Below, one piece after another: positions 1 to 10,351 of a stretch of 64,000 bases of DNA. The first letter of the stretch is position 1. Each line of letters begins with the position of its first letter. The notes under the pieces are model-generated. The model did no database searches and was not told where the DNA came from. It saw only the letters and a list, made by a program, of their open reading frames with translations. The stretch is from contig BTPP01000003.1 in NCBI GenBank assembly GCA_037102815.1, positions 1,550,001 through 1,614,000 on the forward strand, read 5' to 3'. This DNA is from Neurospora intermedia (Eukaryota; Ascomycota; Sordariomycetes; Sordariales; Sordariaceae). The translations under genes were made by a program, and so were the position numbers.

Positions 1-3000
1 GTGATTTTCTTTTTCTGCTTTCTCTTGGGTTTCAGGCATTTATGATCGACGGCGGCGGCGGCGGCAGCGGCGTTGGGCAACAAGCAGGCAAGCCAGCAAG
101 CAAGCGGGACAAGGGCAAGCAAGCGGGACAAGGGCAAGCAAAATTACGACATTACGAAATTCTTTTTTTTCTCTGTCTTTTTTTGTTTTTTTGGCATAGC
201 GTTCGGTATAAGAAAAAGCCATTTGATTTGGGTTATCGGGAGTTCCGTTTTTGTTTTTTCACTTCCTTCTGTTTTTTTTTTTTTTTTTTTTCGCGTTTGT
301 TGTCGGGAAATGCCATGCTCAGATGTCCATGTGTTGGGGAAAAAAAAACGGTAGATTAGCGCCTTCTTCCCGCGCGCGGCTGGGCTTGCGTTATCTAGAT
401 ACCCATGGCATGACGGTACGTGAGAGCTGAGATTGAGTGTAGGGGTGGGAGTAAGGGAAATGAGATTGTAGATGATGCCCGATTACATCTATGCATGTCA
501 GTCAGGCTTATCAATCACAAACCTTGTTCGAACATCTATCTACACTGCGCTGATTTATCCCTTGAATTTTTATAGCCGTGTGTTATTTGGGCTTTCGTAA
601 CCATGTTGGAGTAAAACAGACTATTTACTAATACTCGGTCCTTCTGTCGTTTTTCACCCTTCAACTAAATTGAATAGTATGACGTCCCTTGTTTGCTCCG
701 TAGGGTAGGAACTTTGCATTTGTAAATGACTTTACACAAATACCTCAACATTTATTCTATAGGACAGTTGACAAGGCAAGGTAGTTACCCGTCATTGTAC
801 CTCCTTTGTTATCCGTCATCACTCGTCACTCTCTGCTTCTACGAGAAGTCGCATATATACATGCATACCTCTACTTACATAGTGTATATATGAAGGACCT
901 GCCAAAAACAGAAAATGAGGTTGGGTTGTGTGTAGCATGAATGCCAAGCGGGAAAAACTGAGACACGCCCTACTTCCGGCGAAACACGTGTGCTGACAGT
1001 GAAGGGTACCAAGAGATGCATGTCTTGAGTACATATTTTTACCTCAGAGTATATGGAAGGGTTTCACGTACGAAAGCCATTCATTCACAGCTACTCATCT
1101 GCAGTGTGTCCCAACGTTGGCAAAGTCAAGAGGCGCATGACCACTGTGTTGGTTCCGGTTCTGATGAATAGTGTATAGTTTGATAACTATATCCTTTACA
1201 GATAGGTTGAAGTGCCATCAGACTAGGGAGATCCCAAGTAGCGTGGAACGGGAGGTCAACTCAAATTAGGTATTCATCAAGCAAATTTGAGCGGATGTAG
1301 AACGAGTGTCGTGAAAAACCAAGGAAGGAGGAAGGAAAGGAAAAAAACTAGGTACCTACCTCTACGCACGAGTCTGGAACTGAAAATCGCGCCCATTTTA
1401 CCGTTCACGTGGCTTTGCTTTCAAGGCAGGGAGGGGCTTTGGTAGTATGTAAGCTGTACTCAGAAAACAATATCTAAATGTCGGAAATACTCCATTCTTG
1501 ACAAACTTTCGTCTTACAAATTGGAAATCTACCTTGCACCATTACCCAATGCTGAGATGTACGGCAGAGTTGGCAGAGTACCTAGCTAGTTAGTAAATCG
1601 AACAAGCATTGGAACGGAATATCGTCCTTTAGTTTAGCTCGACACACAAGTAGAAAGGGTGACGGATTACCTACATCGTCTCTGCCCCCTCCCTCCTCCG
1701 TCCTCCGTGGTGTCCCGGCCGGTTTGCCTACCGCAGGGCAGCCACGCGTACAAGAAAGGTACACAAGTACACATGTACACAATGCAAGAGTTCGGAGGAT
1801 ATGTAAACGTCCGGCTTGGTATTTTCTTTTCTCTTATTTCCCCCTATCATCCAGGATATCATGGGAGATGAGTTAGAGCAGAAACTCGCACAAGTTAGAA
1901 TGTGAAATGGGTGGACACTTTTCTTCTTCTGGGCCTCACTATCAAGGACAGCACCTACGGTTTCGTGTAAAGGTAAGGTTTCACATAGCCACCATTGATA
2001 TGGAATGCCAGATTCCGAGGAAGAGAAGGGCAAGGTTGATCCTCAAAGATAGGTATTTTTGCCTCTTGGTGGAGTTGTTGGTTTCGGATGTGGTTTTGGT
2101 GTTTGGGATCTCAAGTCCACAACGCCAAGCGGTGGAGGTCTTTGAATCTGGGGTGCATAAAAACGTATATTCCATAGTCAAGTCGATCTGCTCTTATCAA
2201 CCTGCACTGCATACCTTTCCACTCTACACATAACTGGTGAGGCCCCGTACGTATATAGGTACTGTCTTCATTTCCATACCAGTGACCTCGGTCAGACACA
2301 GTTCATCTCATCTATCAACCCCTCTCCCACCGGGATGATATCAAGCGCCCGCCTGTGAGTGAACAAGCAAGTCGGTTTTATTTGAGACTGATAAACTAAC
2401 AAACTTCCAAGCAACCTGTTGAACACCACAGACAATACAAGATCTTGGCCCTCTTCCAGTCTCAAACATAGGGGACACAGAGATCTTGGCCCACTATAGA
2501 GATATACCGTGCCCAACGCCGGCGCATGCCAGACATCCCAACTAAATCATCCCTCGTGGTCAAGCCGAAACAAGTGATAGGCTGTGTTGAGACTAGTGTA
2601 CGTCGTCGTCAATCATTTTCTGGCTACCCAAGAAGCGGGTACCGACATCACCCAATGTCGGGGCATACCAACCTAAGAAATCACAATACAGTTGCCTAGC
2701 AATTCATGAACAATGCAACCGGGGTTAGTTCAAGTCAACAACCAAGCACCTTCTTGGTGCACTTATCCACCCTATCAGTCTAGATTTCCAGCTATATGTA
2801 CACGCATATTGTACCCATCAAGCTTTCTTACTTGGGAAGCCTGGGTGTGTGTGATTTGCGAGACCACCTCTATCCAGGCACACAAGCCGAATACTGTACG
2901 AAGTAGACCCAAGACCGAGCCAAGGGAGATTCCTCGACCAAGGAATATGGTACAACAAGTTGTAATGTGGTGGTTGTTGATGTGATGCTTTTTTTTTACC

Positions 3001-4658
3001 CAGGTACGATACCAAAGTATACATAAACATACGTAGGGGAGTTTACGAACAAGCAAAAGAAAGGGAGCAAGGGTTGGCTGGTTGGCTGCAATGTTGACTA
3101 AGCGGCAGCTGGTGATCAGGGGGTGGCTTTCCCGTTCCCGCTATCGTGGGAGGAGATGGGGGAGGGGGAGGCGCAGTGGTATATATTCACCCTACTGGGT
3201 ACACTACGTAAGTACTGTGTAGGGAATGTAGTGTAGAGTAAGTAGTATGTAGTGTATGTTGTCGGTGGAGGAAGCGGACAGACGGGTAAAGAAACACCCA
3301 GCATGTAAGCAAGAGGGGGGGGGGGAGATCTAGCGGGTAGACTCCGATTGATGACGGTGACAAGATGGGGATAGGAGATCTTTGAGGCAGTGCATGCGAG
3401 ATGCGAGACAGTGGTTGCGTGGGTCAGTTTAGTGTAGGGTACTGCGTAGTAGCTAGGTTGTCGAGCTTGTCGAGCTTGCCTTCCCGTCAGTTGTCACGCT
3501 TGGCTCTCCTCCATGCATTCCATGGATCCAGAGATCCTATCCAGGAAGGGTGTGTATATGTAGTGTAACTACCGTGTAGTGTGCATACGTACATCGTACG
3601 CCAATCATACACTAGATATGGTAAGTAGGCCAAGAGGCGGCTGAAGCTAGTATATCGAAAGAGTAACTATTCTCATTGTGATCTCTTTCTCGTCATTCTG
3701 CACCCATTCAGGCATTGTGAAAAGAGTCAAAGGTGAAAGGAGCTGAACTCCCAACGAAGGAATCTGATCGGCTGGGATCATGATCACTTCTTGCTCTTCT
3801 TCTTTTCTTCCCTTTTTCAGACATGGCAATCTAAAATCACGGTCCCTGATCGATCTCACCGCCAACCAAATTCGAGCCCAACTATCAAATCCGAGACAGC
3901 CAAGGAGGGCCAAGGAAAGGCCGAGATAAAGCCAAGAGCCAGGTCGCGTACAGCACCCGATCGAAAAACTGATATGTTTCTCACGGAGAGTATTGGTCAT
4001 TCCGTTTCAGAATGGGCTAGACTGAGGGTGTAAGGCTGGGTGGGCATGACGTGACTGGGGAATACCTATATATTGCATAGAGAGATGTTCTCGACTTGTA
4101 CGTAACCGATATCGCTCATCCTACTACACGATATAATATCAGTCGAGTCTCTACTAAAGTCAAACTCAATTACCTGTGATCTTCTAGTGTAGACTTTGGT
4201 GTTACTCCAATATCTTGCCATTTCTTGGTACAATTTGTCCCGGGTCCTTCCCGTCCTTGATCTTCGGAGGCGGCCTCTAGCCTACCTCCACTGCTCCGTA
4301 GCTGCCGAGAACCATTACCCATGTATGTCCTACCTTGATAATTGCTTTGAAACCGCGAGTGGTCAAAATCAACGCTTTTATGAACCCCGTGCGTCTATGG
4401 CGTCGTTCTGGGCTTCCGAGTGAAATTGTGCTCTGCCGCTGGTTGTGCTTCTAGGCCGTCCTACACCGCAGTAATTATCGGGTCCAAAGCTGACCTCTTC
4501 CGTGTCCCGTTCCTTGGCGGCGCTCTCGGCGAAAACAAACAACACACGGAGCAGGAAAGGTTCGAGGCACAATCAACAATGGAAACCTAACATGCTTCCC
4601 TCGCTCTTTTTTCGCTTTTTTTTTCTAGCCCGGTACCTCCCTCATAACCTTTATATTA
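1..4658. other. Gene-free intergenic region
   Basis: I see no protein gene I can support in the first 4.66 kb. Open frames here are short, mostly lack an ATG and show no recognisable motif. The left edge (about 140-300) carries T-rich runs, including a T tract near 277-292. Around 3170-3620 the sequence is low in complexity, built from GTAGT/GTACT-like words. The 3' untranslated region of the CHORD gene must lie just left of 4659. A long-UTR gene or a non-coding RNA cannot be excluded from sequence alone. Confidence 0.5.
101..138. repeat. Two-unit 19-bp tandem repeat
   Basis: The 19-bp unit CAAGCGGGACAAGGGCAAG occurs twice in perfect tandem (101-119 and 120-138), next to further CAAGCAGG-like words. 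It is a small local repeat with no assigned function. Confidence 0.8.
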
Positions 4659-5833
4659 CTACACCCTTCCGGCTCGGCCGACCTGCAAAATCTCACCTGT
4701 TGGCCGGTCATCGCTGCGTAGCACCGGCCAAGAGCTGCCGTCTGCCTTCCACAACGTAACCTCCAGCTTGGTGCCGAGGATCTTGTAGCTTGACTTCTCA
4801 GGGACGATGGGCCCAAAGAGCGACACCTCCGTCTTGTACCTTTTTACGGGGCTGTCCGTCGTGGGCAGATCCAGAACAATGGAGTTGGGCTTGAACTCAA
4901 CCTTGGCAGCGTCCTTATTGATCTTCTTGAGGAAGAAAGATGCGATGACTGACGAAGGGGTCTGGTAGAAGTCGGTCCTGAGAGCAAACACAGGTCAGTT
5001 GAGCTGCAGTGGAATGGCAGGATGAAGCAGATCAAAATGAAAAAGAATGTTTGCAGGGCACAGCCATCCTTGGCCGACCTTGGCTGCGAAACATCATCAC
5101 AACGGACGGAACTTACCTGACCGTCTCCAAGATCTCCTCGCCTCCTGATGCGGCCGCAGCCTCCTTCTTCCCGCTACCGACAAACAAATGCCGATCCTTG
5201 GTCTTGCAGCCCTCAATCTTCATGAACTGGTCAAACTCGAGGACGCGGCGCTTGCAGCAGCTGTACCCCTTGCTTCCCTCGTGGAAGATGGGAGCGCCGG
5301 GGTGGTGTACACACTTCTCGCCCTCGCGGCTGGCGCCCTTCTGGTAGGTCGCGCCGCAAGCCTTTCTCCTGCACACGCGGCCATCCGGAATCTCAATTCC
5401 TTCCTCGTCATCATCGGATTCTGGCGCCGGCGGTGGAGGAGTGGGAGCATGTTGCGCAACAGGCACGGGCGTACGGGTCGGTGGCGGAGGGGTGGCGGCC
5501 AGAGACTCGAGCAGTGCTGGATCGGCCTCGTTCTTTTCAATCTTGGGGGGAAGATCGGTGGTACTGTGCTTGCCTTCGGTGCAAGGCTCAATGGTCATGA
5601 ACTCTTCGAAGGTGAGCACGCGCGGCTTGCAGCACTTCCATCCTAAGCAGCCATGTGCGTTAGCCAGGGCTATCTCTACATTCCGCCGAACTTGGACAAC
5701 ATCAAACTGGACATTACTTGCCCTTCTGGCCTTCGTGGAAAACAGGGGGTCCAGGGTGGTAACGGCAGACCTCCTCGGGGTCGGTGTAGACCTTGCCGCA
5801 ACCTTGATGGACGCACTTGTTGGCCTCGGACAT
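4659..5833 (-). CDS. CHORD and CS domain co-chaperone (CHORDC1/RAR1-like)
   Basis: Three exons, read right to left: 5833-5722, 5642-5117 and 4977-4659, giving 318 residues. CHORD I (about residues 7-63) has the Cys/His zinc ligands, the HPGPPVFHEG core and a CCK-R motif. CHORD II (about 128-189) repeats this with HHPGAPIFHEG and CCKRR. A Pro-rich linker joins them, and a CS (p23-like) domain fills about 214-310. In this family CHORD domains bind zinc and Hsp90, and CS domains contact Hsp90 and Sgt1, so a cytosolic co-chaperone role is expected. The start ATG gives a CHORD beginning at residue 7, as usual for the family. Intron 1 (5721-5643) needs a GC donor (GCAAGT), because only that junction keeps CHORD I in frame. 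Intron 2 (5116-4978) uses GTAAGT. Its promoter is shared with the glutaredoxin-like gene. Confidence 0.93.
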
Positions 5834-6454
5834 GGTTATCCAATTATGCAGGTGTGAGAACCTTGAAAGACAATCAATGCAGATTCGCTTGACGCGAGTG
5901 ATGCGCTATCGAAAAGAATACCTAAAAGATGCAGACTGTATTCAGTTGACAGAAAGCTTAGTCGATGCTCATCCAACGTTAACAGGAGGAGCCGAGGGGA
6001 GTGATTTGTCTAGGAATAAATGGAGTACGAGATGGGCCTTGTGGAAGTTTCCGTTCAGAAGGGAAGAGCGTAGAACATTCCGATCAAGCTTTCTACAGCA
6101 CCAGCGGCTTCCTGTTCCAGCCAGCGTGCCAATTCCCAAATACCAGTGCCGGCGCGCCGTCGGGTTGAGAAGTGGGGGCGGGGAAGCACCCCGGACGGGA
6201 GTCCCGTCGTGAGCTCGGACCCGTACTGTCGTCACTTCGAGGTACTACCTCTTCAGTGGTCGCGTGCTGCGCGTACAGTGGGTATGCCCCAACGGCAGGC
6301 AAGCCAGCCCTAGGTACCTAGGCAGGTATATGCTTTCCTCTTGTTAGCAACTGAAGCGCTACACAGTATGTCCAATGTCAACAACACCATACATCCTCGA
6401 GACATCTAAACACATCTCGCTGTGGTTACCTTCTCAAGCTCTAACAGTAACAAC
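5834..6454. promoter_or_regulatory. Divergent intergenic region (shared promoter)
   Basis: These 621 bp separate the start codons of the CHORD gene (leftward) and the glutaredoxin-like gene (rightward), so they must hold both promoters and 5' leaders. No TATA box or operator stands out clearly. No coding frame is supported. Confidence 0.6.
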
Positions 6455-6842
6455 ATGCGTCTTACAAGTCGGCTACTTCAGTCCTTTCCGTCCCGGATCA
6501 CCTTTTTCAGGCGTGAAGGCTGTGGTCTGTGTGTTCAGGCTAGATCCGTCTTGTCCGATGTCTGGGACCGCCGGCCTTTCGAGTACAAGGAAGTCGACAT
6601 TGTCAAGCCAGAGTCTAAGGCCTGGAGAGATCTCTATGACTTTGACGTTCCAGTGGTGAGTTGACTCAGGTCATCGAACCTTGGGTGGAAGTTAACACCC
6701 AGTGACACCTTGACAGATTCACATCAGCAAGGCTCAAGCCCCAGAGGAAGACCCCCAACTCTCCTCCAAGGCCGTCAAGTTGATGCACCGCTTCACGGTC
6801 GAACAGGTTGAAGCTAAAATGAATCAAGTCGAAGAGTCATGA
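6455..6842 (+). CDS. Glutaredoxin-like protein (DUF836/YDR286C type)
   Basis: Two exons, 6455-6655 and 6717-6842, encode 108 residues. The chain starts with a short basic stretch, then a thioredoxin-fold strand ITFFRREGCGLC with a CGLC redox motif at residues 23-26. It is followed by YKEVDI and, at the splice junction, FDVPVIHI, which holds the cis-proline loop (VPV) typical of the fold. The intron (6656-6716) has donor GTGAGT and acceptor ACAG in phase 0. The ATG at 6455 was chosen because the longer open frame begins at a GTG. The small size and CxxC pattern fit the glutaredoxin-like family found in yeast and filamentous fungi, whose physiological substrate is not established. The N-terminus could be a mitochondrial signal, but this is weak. 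The gene converges on the aldolase gene with only 56 bp between stop codons. Confidence 0.87.
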
Positions 6843-6898
6843 GAGAGGCTATCCTATTATTGGCCCTCGTGTGCGTCGATGCCAGGGCCTCATTCTCG

Positions 6899-7900
6899 TT
6901 AATATGATGCCGGCTTGTCCTGCTTCCCTTGGCCCCGCGCAATGCTTAGGCTGTCCGCCATTGCAGCTCCCAACAAAGTGTAATCCGTTGCGACACTGAT
7001 CATATGGAATCCTTTGTCGGCATACTTCTTGGCCTGCTCTCCGCCTGTGCAGAAGATGCCGCACTTTTTGCCTGCCGTTACGGCAGCCTTCAGGATCCTC
7101 TCAATAGCCTCATCTAGCTCCGGATCCATCTTTCCCTCGATAATTGGGTGGCCGATATTGTTACCCAAGTCAAAAGGACCAATAAAGATGACATCCACAA
7201 GCGGAGCAATCTCTTCAACACAGTCCAAGGCTTCCTGTGTCTCGATCTGGACCATGGTCAAGAGACTCTCGTTCGCTTGCTGGAGGTATTCGGTGAAGGT
7301 TGGCATGGGGTTGAAGTTTTGCATAGCGATGGGCGATCCAAACCCTCTCTTGCCTTCTGGTGGGAACTTTGCCGCAGTGACCAAGTTTTGGACATCCTCA
7401 ACGGTCCTGATGAGCGGTGCAAGGATCTGGAGCACGTCAGAAAAATGTCTCCAACACAAGATACTATTATACACTCACTCCATGGGCACCACTATCCAAC
7501 GCTCCTGTAAAGGGTACATCAGTAACCGTCCGAGTGGCAAGGCAATACGAATGGTACTCACGCTTGACCATGAATGGCTGAAGGTCTGGGATCCGGACAA
7601 TAGGAGAAACGCCCAGGGCAGCAATGGCCGGAACTGCTTCGTGCATCGCAGCATCTGACCAATATCACTCAGCTCAACAAACCCCATTATTCACCACCGT
7701 ATTACGGGTTTCCTACCGTCGATGTTTCCATGCTCGCAGTCAACCATTACCCAGTCAGCCCCCGATCGAGCGAGAATCCTCGAGATATTGGCCCCGGGTA
7801 GCATCTGCCAGACACCCATAGCAGGGCGGCTTTCCTGGGTGAAGATTTGCTTCAACGAATTGGCCGCCAGCATCTTGGAAGTTGGGTTACCGGAAGACAT
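6899..7900 (-). CDS. HpcH/HpaI family aldolase
   Basis: Four exons, right to left: 7900-7717, 7654-7562, 7504-7479 and 7426-6899, giving 276 residues. Family hallmarks are GVWQMLPG near residue 29, VDCEHG at 53-58, and GAHGILAPLIRT across the last junction. The metal ligands Glu163 (in QIET) and Asp187 (in FIGPFDLG) are also present. Enzymes of this class are divalent-metal aldolases that cleave 2-keto-4-hydroxy acids to pyruvate or succinic semialdehyde plus an aldehyde. The substrate here cannot be told from sequence. All three introns are short (62, 57 and 52 nt) with donors GTAGGA, GTGAGT and GTGAGT. Exon 3 is only 26 nt. The ATG at 7900 is used because the upstream in-frame extension begins at TTG. 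Its 3' end faces the glutaredoxin-like gene. Confidence 0.92.
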
Positions 7901-9289
7901 TGTACGGAGTTGGTGAACCGGAGTGACGTGAACGGCTTTGTCCAGTGAAGAGATATGATGCTTCAGCAGTTTCAAAGTACGAAGGAGAGGAAAGGCATGC
8001 CAAGTCAGTGGGGATACAGGTGGAAGCTCGGACTAAGTCAACCCGAACTCTTTTAAAGCAAATCCGATGACACACACTGTGAAATCAAGGTTGATGCGCA
8101 GCTCCGAACCAATGTCCCGCCGCCACATACTCGAGGTCAACTGCAATAATCTGACGGCAGATGGCGAGGAAATGTACCGGCTGCGTTGGGTGAACAAGTT
8201 TGATTGCTGGCCAATTTGGTACACCTTCGGGAGATGTTCGTCCCCTGCCTTCGTCCAAGAGATACACAGTAGGGCGGGGCTCCTACTGCGGGGTTCGCGT
8301 CTGTATCTCCCTCCGCATTCGGTTCTACCTAGGCTGTTCTGACTGTAGACACCACAACCTCCGCCGGTATTCGGATTATTGACATGTTTAAACTTCCGAG
8401 TCACGGGAACGGCAGGTTCAATGGGTTTGAATGGTCTCATGGAAGTCCATCAAGCGAAGGTGGACGTTGACATCTGCATCTTGGCCCTACTATACATGTA
8501 AGCTTCCACAGACTTTCCATAGGGCTCTTTGAGACTGCCGCAAATCAGCGACGAGAAGCTCCAGGAGGAAAAAGCTCTGCGTTTCTGATGGTAGACCATA
8601 CGATGATAAAGGCAATCATCCAAGCAGCAACCGAAAATAGTTGAGGGCTGCATTGACACCCCAAAGCGGATAAAAGTAAACAAAGCAACCCTCCCGGATG
8701 AAAAGGGGCAAGCCGATGGGTGAGCGTCAGAGCTTCTGCGGCAGGCAATTGAGTGGAGAATGGATCCGCTTCAGAAGCTCCAGCTTTCACTACAGTACGT
8801 TGTCTGCCGTGAGCCGTCGTCAGTGATCTGGGCTTGGCGATTCTACGGAAGAACAAGAGAAGCTCCAGCTTCACGGCGACGTTCTTGTCCCATCCCCACG
8901 ATTTCACCACATCCCTCCCCGCCAGCATTACGTACCCACTATACTTCTTTGACGCGGCGCGCCGACCAGGTTGTATTCCTCTTTCGCGATCGGTCAACGA
9001 GAAACGAAAACATCAATAACCACGAACCAATTGCCCCATTCGAAGCGACGAACGACCAAAGGACCCCATCCGGCCGGGCTTACCAATATCACACGTAGCG
9101 AATAAGTCGCCCTCGAGTTGAACCGACGACTTTCTGTTTGCAACTACGTATTTCGCTTGAATCAATACTCTTCAAGTTAGACCGTGGGCTTTACGTGATA
9201 CTTTGCTTATCACCGCGGTCTTGGGCCCGCGCATTGCCGGTACGAGAAAACACAAAGACTACAGTAATAGCATCTACTCATCCGTCACC
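7901..9289. other. Divergent intergenic region between aldolase and LSm8
   Basis: 1.39 kb separates the two outward-facing start codons. Open frames in it are short and lack motifs or plausible starts. It presumably contains both promoters and leaders; I see no clear binding site. Confidence 0.5.
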
Positions 9290-9867
9290 ATGTCGGCGGG
9301 CTTGGTAAATTCGTACCTCAACAGTTGGTCTACCCTTCTACCTCAGCCCTTCTGCTTCTTCGATCCCTCTTCCTTCCTCTTTCCTTCATTGCTTCGGTCG
9401 CAAGATCAATTGGTCCTGGCATCCCAAAGTTAAAGGATATTCGCAAGATCAGAAAGCTAACAGGTCCATCTTTCTTCACTTTAGAAAAGGTTTGCATAAT
9501 TACAGTCGATGGCCGCACCCTAGTAGGCACACTGATCTCGGTAGACATGAGCACGAATGTGGTCAGTATATGCTCCCTCCCAATTCCCATACTTGGATAT
9601 AGTTCCACTGCCACCTGATAAACAAACAAACAAAGCATATCGCGAACGACAACTAACAACCCTCCAACAAACTAGTTCCTACAAAGAGCAGTTGAACGAG
9701 TCATTCGCTCCCCCGATGACGACGAGCCCTCGGCCGAGATCGAGCTGGGAACGCACATGATTCGCGGGGACACGGTCTGCCTGGTTGGGTTGGTTGATGA
9801 GCCGCTGGACGAGAGCATAGACTGGACCAAAGTCAAGGGGGCTACGATTGGGACGACAAAGCACTAG
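9290..9867 (+). CDS. lsm8: U6 snRNA-associated Sm-like protein LSm8
   Basis: Three exons, 9290-9323, 9485-9561 and 9676-9867, encode exactly 100 residues. The Sm1 motif covers about residues 14-37: VCIITVDGRTLVGTL, then Asp32 and Asn36. The Sm2 motif is IRGDTVCLVGLVDE at 66-79. The short N-terminus (MSAGLVNSYLNKKV) and the length match LSm8 better than LSm1 or the Sm proteins. LSm8 completes the nuclear LSm2-8 ring that binds the 3' oligo-U of U6 snRNA and is needed for splicing. Intron 1 (9324-9484, 161 nt) has a weak donor GTTGGT, and intron 2 (9562-9675, 114 nt) has GTCAGT; both carry CTAAC branch-like sequences and TAG acceptors. Only these junctions restore the Sm fold. A better-looking donor, GTAAAT, lies upstream at codon 6 but would delete conserved residues. 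Confidence 0.93.
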
Positions 9868-10351
9868 AATATACCACCGGGCCATAAAACCGTTTCTGCG
9901 CTATACCTGAGCGCGTGAGGCATGGTGTCACGCTCCCTCAAAACCAAGAAGAGGAGGCAGGAGAAGGAAATAAAGGAAAAAAAAGACAAAAGTCGAACGG
10001 TGTGGCGGTTGCGGGCAGTTGACGTAAAGGGACAACACCGGTGAATAATGGGCGTGGCACACAAGATTTGGTTGCATCATTGGCATTTGGCACGCGGGGC
10101 TACAGGTTTTCTTTTACTACATTGGTATGCCCAATCGACGATCTTTCTTCCCCTTCTTACTTCCCCGTTAAGACTTATGCTGACCGCGGAAGAAAAATAA
10201 GACAAGGTGTCACGGGCAGGTCCAGCTCTCGTTTTAAGGAACCCAGCGAATATTGATTTCAGATACCCCAGATCTCAAAAACTCCGCGTGGAATAGATTC
10301 GCTTTCTATATACAAAAAGAAGAAGAAAATCAACAAGTGCTGCCGGCAGAT
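9868..10351. other. Convergent intergenic region
   Basis: 484 bp lie between the stop codons of LSm8 (rightward) and the nucleoside hydrolase (leftward). This space should hold both 3' untranslated regions and polyadenylation signals. No coding frame is supported. Confidence 0.55.

Noticed and set aside
42-359. Plus-strand open frames at the left edge
   Set aside because: Gly/Lys and Phe runs come from the local 19-bp repeat and T tracts; no family motif or codon pattern.
3647-4000. 117-residue ATG-initiated frame on the minus strand with a hydrophobic stretch
   Set aside because: Isolated, no recognisable motif, and an overlapping open frame exists on the other strand; not enough to call a gene.
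7014-7658. 214-residue plus-strand open frame
   Set aside because: Antisense to the aldolase exons and introns; no motif of its own.
7901-7975. Upstream start for the aldolase
   Set aside because: The extra 25 codons begin with TTG, not ATG.
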